Source of the DNA: Mucilaginibacter boryungensis
GTDB taxonomy: Bacteria > Bacteroidota > Bacteroidia > Sphingobacteriales > Sphingobacteriaceae
Direction of reading: 5' to 3'
Assembly: GCF_015221995.1 (NCBI RefSeq)
Contig: NZ_JADFFM010000001.1
Coordinates: forward strand, 2,976,001 to 3,040,000
Length of the DNA: 64,000 bases
Shown: positions 59,290 to 64,000 of the stretch, piece by piece
How positions within the stretch are numbered: position 1 is the stretch's first letter
How the letters are laid out: every line of letters starts with the position of its first letter
Position numbers and translations under genes: made by a program
The notes under the pieces: model-generated
What the model saw: the letters and a program-made list of their open reading frames with translations, nothing else
Database searches by the model: none
Told to the model about the DNA's origin: nothing

Positions 59290-61422
59290 CTATTTACAAT
59301 ATAGTTTCAGCGCGTTTTGCGCTTCCTGCAATCCCAATGCTGTCGCTTTATTAAAATCGGTACAGGCCGCGGGTTTATTGCCTTGTGTTACTTTTAACAT
59401 CCCCCGGTGTAAGTATGCCGGTGCGTATTGCGGATCTAACACTATTGCTTTATTATAATCATTCATTGCCGCGCCCGGGTCTTTTAAATTAACACTGGCT
59501 TGTCCGCGCAAATCGTATACCGCCGGGTTATTCGGTCCGGCTTTTATGGCCGCAGCAAAATCTGCATTCATGCGTGCCCTATAGTCCGGAACAAAGCTTT
59601 CGGCATAAGCACGATACGCCAATACTTTGGTATTTTTAATATTCAGGAACGATGCCGTATTATAATCCAGCACAGCCGCACGTTCGTCCTTTAATGCCAT
59701 ACGGATGTTGGCCCGTACAAAATAAGCCTCATCATCATTCTCGTTTATCAATAAAGCTTTGTTTACATCATTCAAGGCGTTATCGTAATCATTTAAAGTC
59801 AAACGGGCATTAGCACGGTTATAATAAGCCGAACCAGCCAACGAATCGATAGCAATGGCCTTGCTATAATCGTCCATAGCATTGGGAAAATCGCCCAGGT
59901 GCTGGCGTGCTACCCCCCTGTTCACATAAAAGTTAACACGCCGGGGTATACGGGTAAGCAGGAAATTGTAAACCGGGATAGCGTCGGCATAAAAACCAGC
60001 ATCCAGCATGGCTGCACCTATCCGTTGGTATAAGCCGGTATCTGCAGGCGCCAGTTGCAGTACTTTTTTATAATCGAGCAAAGCGCCTTGCCATTGGGCC
60101 ATAGCTGCACGCGCATTACCACGCTTAAGAAAGGTTTCAGTACTACCAGGGTTTAGCTTAATGGCCTTTTCATAATCGGCCAGGGCCTCGGGATATTTTT
60201 TCAGCAGCGTATTTACATCTCCACGTATCACGTAGCTATAATCGTTTATTGGGTTTATCTGTACCGATTGGTTTACATCGGCCAGTGCACCCAGGGTATC
60301 TTTTAATTCAATTTTAATGCGGGCCCGGGTAATGTAAGCATAGCTGTTTTCAGGATCGGTTTTTATGGCCGAATCGGCATCCAGTTTGCCCTCGGCATAC
60401 TGTTTCAGGTTGTATTTCAGGTCGGCCCGGTTTTGCAGCGCATCCGAGAACTTTGGGTTCAGACTAATAGCTTTGTCGAAATCCACCAAAGCGGCCTCCT
60501 TATCGTTCATATTGCTTTTTACGATCCCATCATACAGGTAAGCCTCGGGGTTATTAGGCGCACGGCGAATAGCATCGCCAAAAAAATCCTGCGCAAGTTT
60601 AGCATTTGGTGTATGGCTTAAAGCGTTGGCCAGGTATTTATAGGCATTGGGCAATGCAGGGTTAATAGCAATAGCGCGTTTGTAATCGGCAATAGCATCG
60701 TCGTATTGTTTATTGTTGGCTTCTGCATTGGCGCAGTACAGAAATGCCTCAGCGTTTCTGGGGTTAATAGCCGTCGATCGTTTATAATCTGCTATAGCGC
60801 CACTGTAATCACCTACATTTGCTTTGGCATTAGCCCGGTAAAATATCAGCTCCGCATTGTTAGGTTGCAACTGCACGGCTGTATCGTAATCCTGTATAGC
60901 GCCGGTTATATTGCCCAGGTTTACTTTGGCTACGCCGCGATACATGTAGAGGCTGGCATCATTCGGCATAAGTTTCAGGCCTTGCGTAAAGTCATCTACT
61001 GCACCGGCATAATCGCCCAGGTTAGATTTTGCGTCGGCGCGATAGTGAAACATTTCAGGCTTAGGCGCACCCATGCTGATAGCCTTGGTAAAATCGGCTA
61101 TGGCTTCTTTATAGTTCTGATTAGCATTATAGGCGTTACCGCGATAAAAAAAGTTATTCTGATAGTAAGGATTAAGTGCTATAGACCTGGTAAAATCGGC
61201 AATAGCCAACTTGTATTCTTTTATACTAGCGTATGAATTTGCCCTGTAATGATAAGCCATGGCATTATTGGGGTTCAGTTCAATGGCTTTGGTAAAATCG
61301 GCAATAGCGGCATTATTATCACCCGCACCTGCCTTTTGGTTACCCCGGTTAACATACGTTTCTTCAGATTGCCCCAGCGCAAGTAATGGTAGTATGAAAA
61401 GTATAATTAACAGTTTCTTCAT
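59290..61422 (-). CDS. Large secreted TPR-repeat protein
   Basis: A 710-residue protein with a signal peptide (MKKLLIILFILPLLALGQ) and then about twenty tetratricopeptide repeats of 34 residues, such as NAAIADFTKAIELNPNNAMAYHYRANSYAS. They are nearly continuous to the end (ACTDFNKATALGLQEAQNALKLYCK). TPR arrays form a superhelix for protein binding. In Bacteroidota they occur in envelope and T9SS-linked proteins. It follows the acyltransferase gene after 14 bases, so the two are cotranscribed. Confidence 0.93.
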   Translation of the reverse strand: MKKLLIILFILPLLALGQSEETYVNRGNQKAGAGDNNAAIADFTKAIELNPNNAMAYHYRANSYASIKEYKLAIADFTRSIALNPYYQNNFFYRGNAYNANQNYKEAIADFTKAISMGAPKPEMFHYRADAKSNLGDYAGAVDDFTQGLKLMPNDASLYMYRGVAKVNLGNITGAIQDYDTAVQLQPNNAELIFYRANAKANVGDYSGAIADYKRSTAINPRNAEAFLYCANAEANNKQYDDAIADYKRAIAINPALPNAYKYLANALSHTPNAKLAQDFFGDAIRRAPNNPEAYLYDGIVKSNMNDKEAALVDFDKAISLNPKFSDALQNRADLKYNLKQYAEGKLDADSAIKTDPENSYAYITRARIKIELKDTLGALADVNQSVQINPINDYSYVIRGDVNTLLKKYPEALADYEKAIKLNPGSTETFLKRGNARAAMAQWQGALLDYKKVLQLAPADTGLYQRIGAAMLDAGFYADAIPVYNFLLTRIPRRVNFYVNRGVARQHLGDFPNAMDDYSKAIAIDSLAGSAYYNRANARLTLNDYDNALNDVNKALLINENDDEAYFVRANIRMALKDERAAVLDYNTASFLNIKNTKVLAYRAYAESFVPDYRARMNADFAAAIKAGPNNPAVYDLRGQASVNLKDPGAAMNDYNKAIVLDPQYAPAYLHRGMLKVTQGNKPAACTDFNKATALGLQEAQNALKLYCK

Positions 61423-61436
61423 ATCTGTATGGGTAA

Positions 61437-62648
61437 CTATTTAGCGCGGGCCGCCGGCTTTATCAAAAATACCGATTTGCGGATATAAAGGTTCAGCGGT
61501 TCCTCGATAAACTTAAATAACAATATTGAAATGGCATTTAGCGCTACAAAAGCATAAAACAGGTTCAGTTTATCATATTCAAACGGTGAATGCCAGTTTA
61601 TACCCCACTTATCATACAAATTAAATGCCGCTTCGTTAAGCCAATCGAACGCCCGGTGCAGATAGCCATACATATACCCCAAATGTACCAGGTAAAATAT
61701 GTAGGATGCCTTGCCTAGTAATTCAACAAATGGCGTGGCCAGTATACGTTTCATCACGGTGTTTTCCGTCAGCAACCCATAAAAAAACAGGGCTATGGCC
61801 GATGCTATAAAATAATTGTTCAGGATTATCCCCAAAGGGTTTTGCAGACCCGCTATCCAGCCTGCCGGGATTGGCAACATAGCCATTATCGCTACAAAAA
61901 CAAATATCAGCAGAAAGCCTATGTAGGTATATTTTACTTTATTAGTGCGTTTAAAACCCTTATTCAGCATAATTAAGGCTAACTGTATCCCCACAAAAAA
62001 TTCGAAACAGCGCCCAAGGAATGTATACAGCATCATGAACGTAAAATTGCCGAAGAAGCCGTACCAATTCACGTTTCTGAAGATAATTACCAGCAAAAAC
62101 CCCAAAGTAGTTAGCGCCAGCGGCTGCAGGTAAAACTTTTTATATTTAGTAGCGATGTAGAAAATAAAGGGGGCCGAAAAGTAAAAGCATTCTTCAACAG
62201 TTAGGCTCCATCCCTGGGCTATGCCGGTATCCCATAGCTGATAAAAAAAGCCCCGTAGAAAAAGCACATTGAACCCATAAAGCAACACCGGATGGGTAAA
62301 CCCCTTAGTGATCACCTGATCGTGCGAGTACCAATAATATACAAAAGCGCCGGTAGTGAGCAGGAAGTACATAGGGTATATACGCGCTACCCGGTTCTTT
62401 AAATATTGCTTAAACCAATCCCCGGTTAAATGGAAGTTATTATAGTAGCGATAGGTAATTAAAAAACCTGAGAGCACAAAGAAAACGGTAACACCAATGT
62501 GAAACTCGTGGAAAAAACGTTTCACAAATTGGGGAAATCCTTCATCAAAAACGTAATCGTAATGGGATATAAAAACCAGGTAAGCCGCCAATGCACGTAC
62601 ACCTGTTAGTACCGGAAAGTAATTTGATTGACCCCTTTGCGATGACAC
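61437..62648 (-). CDS. Acyltransferase family 3 membrane protein
   Basis: A 403-residue protein with about ten membrane helices. The start LTGVRALAAYLVFISHYDYVF has the catalytic His and Arg of acyltransferase-3 proteins, followed by GVTVFFVLSGFLITYRYY, AQGWSLTVEECFYFSAPFIFYIAT and a late RILATPFVELLGKASYIFYLVHLG. These O-acylate surface sugars such as O-antigen or peptidoglycan. First gene of an operon with the TPR protein. Confidence 0.93.
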   Translation of the reverse strand: MSSQRGQSNYFPVLTGVRALAAYLVFISHYDYVFDEGFPQFVKRFFHEFHIGVTVFFVLSGFLITYRYYNNFHLTGDWFKQYLKNRVARIYPMYFLLTTGAFVYYWYSHDQVITKGFTHPVLLYGFNVLFLRGFFYQLWDTGIAQGWSLTVEECFYFSAPFIFYIATKYKKFYLQPLALTTLGFLLVIIFRNVNWYGFFGNFTFMMLYTFLGRCFEFFVGIQLALIMLNKGFKRTNKVKYTYIGFLLIFVFVAIMAMLPIPAGWIAGLQNPLGIILNNYFIASAIALFFYGLLTENTVMKRILATPFVELLGKASYIFYLVHLGYMYGYLHRAFDWLNEAAFNLYDKWGINWHSPFEYDKLNLFYAFVALNAISILLFKFIEEPLNLYIRKSVFLIKPAARAK

Positions 62649-62747
62649 GAGATAAGATAACGGATTATATGAAATTTAATAAACCCACCAATTGTACGAA
62701 TTAACGCAATTTTAGGGCCAATTGCAACGACAGCGGGGCGTTATGAC

Positions 62748-63716
62748 TTAACGACCCAATGATGGTACATAGGCACTCCCCTGCACCACGCCGCGCTCCA
62801 CAATCCTTTGATCGATAAAATATTGAATCTCGGATTTTTTGAGGCCCCAGTTAGGCGCTATCAGTAAATCCCAATCGGATATGCCGAACAGGCGTTGTAT
62901 CACTACATCCGGGCGTACCAGCGGCAGCAGATCGCACAGAAAATCGGCATATTCGGGCAGGCTGAAAAGCTTGAATGGCTCGCGTTTGTATTTAACACCC
63001 ATTACCGATCCTTCTACAATATGCAGGTGGTGGAATTTCACAAATTTTATCTGCGGGAAACGATTTATCTCGTCGGCATACTTCAGCATCATTTCCTTGG
63101 TTTCACCAGGCAGACCGAATATGGTGTGCACGCAGATATCCAGTTTGCTGTTTTCTACCAGTTTCAGTGCTTTTACCAAATCATCATGAGTACACCCACG
63201 ATTGATCTGCCCCAGGGTTTCGTTATAGATGCTTTCCATCCCCATTTCCAGGTCAACATCAAATCTGTCGGTATAGCTTTCCAGCAGGGCTATCTTTTCG
63301 GCGTCAATGCAATCGGGACGTGTGCCTACTGATAAGCCCACAATATTTTCGGGTTCAATGCTCAGCGCCTCGTCATACATCATCTTCAAATAATGCGTTG
63401 GGGCATATGTATTGGTATTGGGCTGGAAATAGATGATGAATTTATCGGCTTTATTGCCTTTGCGAGCGCGTTCCATGCCTTGTATCACCTGCTCGCGCAG
63501 GTTAGGCGCGTTGCGCGATACGGAAGGCGTAAACGAATCGACATTGCAATAGGTGCAGCCGCCGTAGCCTTTGCTGCCATCGCGGTTAGGGCAGGTAAAG
63601 CCGCCGTCAACAATTACTTTGAACACCCGTTCGCCATTATATTTACGCTTTAACCACGGGCCATAATTATTATAGCCTTTCTCCCACTGCATTGCCGACG
63701 AATCTGTTAACATCAT
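62748..63716 (-). CDS. TIGR01212-type radical SAM protein (YhcC family)
   Basis: A 322-residue protein of the YhcC family. The start has KRKYNGERVFKVIVDGGFTCPNRDGSKGYGGCTYCNVDSF, with three Cys for the 4Fe-4S cluster (CPNRDGSKGYGGCTYC). Next come FIIYFQPNTNTYAPTHYLKMMYDEAL, VGLSVGTRPDCID, and DVDLEMGMESIYNETLGQINRGCTHDDLVKA. The C-terminal part is the usual family extension. The reaction is not known with certainty; relatives are linked to tRNA or quinone-related modification. A promoter box lies 45 bases upstream. Confidence 0.94.
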   Translation of the reverse strand: MMLTDSSAMQWEKGYNNYGPWLKRKYNGERVFKVIVDGGFTCPNRDGSKGYGGCTYCNVDSFTPSVSRNAPNLREQVIQGMERARKGNKADKFIIYFQPNTNTYAPTHYLKMMYDEALSIEPENIVGLSVGTRPDCIDAEKIALLESYTDRFDVDLEMGMESIYNETLGQINRGCTHDDLVKALKLVENSKLDICVHTIFGLPGETKEMMLKYADEINRFPQIKFVKFHHLHIVEGSVMGVKYKREPFKLFSLPEYADFLCDLLPLVRPDVVIQRLFGISDWDLLIAPNWGLKKSEIQYFIDQRIVERGVVQGSAYVPSLGR

Positions 63717-63761
63717 TTATTGCGATTACACCGATGTGTTTTTGATTGCACCGATGCGTTG

Positions 63762-63769
63762 CAAAGGTA
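63762..63769 (-). promoter_or_regulatory. Putative -7 promoter box of the radical SAM gene
   Basis: The minus strand reads TACCTTTG, an exact TAnnTTTG match, 45 bases upstream of the ATG at 63716. The leader between them has a repeated ATTACACCGATG / ATTGCACCGATG. Confidence 0.45.
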
Positions 63770-63906
63770 CGGAATTTTGAGTTTGGATTTGAGACAGCTC
63801 GTCTAAGTGGTTCTATTGCGTAATATAGCCTACAAAAAGTGCTTGCCCGTAAACACCCTCATTTACTATATTATGAAACCATTATAGTAGGTGATAATTA
63901 GGGCAA

Positions 63907-64000
63907 TTAATTTCCGGCAGTAGTAAAGTCTAACAGGTAAGGCTTCAGGTTAATGCCATCCGTATTCCTAAAACCGCTACCAACTATTATTTGATAATGT
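63907..64000 (-). CDS. C-terminal end of an unidentified protein (cut by window edge)
   Basis: On the minus strand one frame is open from the right edge to a TAA at 63907, giving about 31 residues that end LKPYLLDFTTAGN. The codon use is like that of the other genes, and it is followed by a normal-sized gap, so it is probably the tail of a real leftward gene. Too short to name. Confidence 0.5.
   Translation of the reverse strand, partial: HYQIIVGSGFRNTDGINLKPYLLDFTTAGN

Noticed and set aside
59290..61422. DNA tandem repeat over the TPR gene
   Set aside because: The periodicity is at protein level (34-residue TPR units). The DNA copies have diverged, so it is not a DNA repeat.
62748..63716. 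Radical SAM protein as a possible maturase of the island peptides
   Set aside because: Its motifs are those of the YhcC/TIGR01212 housekeeping family, it lacks a SPASM domain, and it lies more than 40 kb away.
1..64000. CRISPR arrays, rRNA genes and complete insertion sequences
   Set aside because: I looked for regularly spaced repeats, rRNA stretches and transposase frames and saw none.

Overview
The window is a piece of a Bacteroidota chromosome, most likely from the Sphingobacteriaceae and closest in style to Mucilaginibacter or Pedobacter. This is inferred from gene families, not from a search. The evidence is: SusC/SusD outer-membrane pairs, a type IX secretion (T9SS type B) C-terminal domain, a TonB-dependent receptor of the Bacteroidota barrel type, and -7 promoter boxes of the Bacteroidota form TAnnTTTG a short distance upstream of at least fourteen genes. 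Most of the window is housekeeping and envelope genes in short transcription units, on both strands, with many clear hairpin terminators.

Layout. 1-9974: the start of a SusC-type receptor that runs off the left edge, an arabinose/fucose-isomerase-like enzyme, small secreted proteins, a NIPSNAP protein with a glycerophosphodiester phosphodiesterase, a trans-sulfuration PLP enzyme, an RNA-binding protein, a family 8 glycosyltransferase and a PAP2 phosphatase. 10524-15231: a SusC/SusD pair. 15292-21638: a small island between two direct repeats made from tRNA-Phe and its terminator. 21882-24116: a two-gene Fe-S oxidoreductase module. 24118-31524: a T9SS cargo protein, a phospholipase C-like protein, a truncated haemoglobin, MtgA and the rpsF-rpsR-rplI operon. 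31575-42595: a GC-rich structured element, scoB, manA, a frameshifted membrane protease-like gene, icd, dnaX, a VOC protein and a membrane-bound XRE regulator. 42784-56768: a TonB receptor, engB, clpC, ettA, an M13 peptidase and a TlpA-led operon. 56840-64000: an outer-membrane protein, an acetylxylan esterase, a large TPR protein with an acyltransferase, a YhcC-type radical SAM protein, and the tail of one more gene.

The most interesting part is the tRNA-Phe island. It carries a membrane protein that joins an inactive C39-like domain, a VKOR disulfide-forming domain and a thioredoxin-like domain; three small precursor peptides with nearly identical leaders ending in a glycine-rich cleavage site and unrelated cores with 8, 6 and 6 cysteines; an ABC transporter with an active-looking C39 peptidase domain; and a strikingly short HlyD-like adaptor. 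Together they look like a system that makes, cleaves, exports and disulfide-bonds small cysteine-rich peptides. Each peptide gene is preceded by the same ~50-nt element, whose hairpin stem shows a compensatory base-pair change. This suggests a shared structured RNA or regulatory site that I do not recognise.

The rest of the window also holds several families of short dispersed repeats: three kinds of 86-88 bp palindromes, a 28-bp motif, a CTAATCTCTAAT-type repeat and a CCGAAATC-type repeat that has entered a reading frame. It also has an unexplained GC-rich fold-back element next to rpsF.
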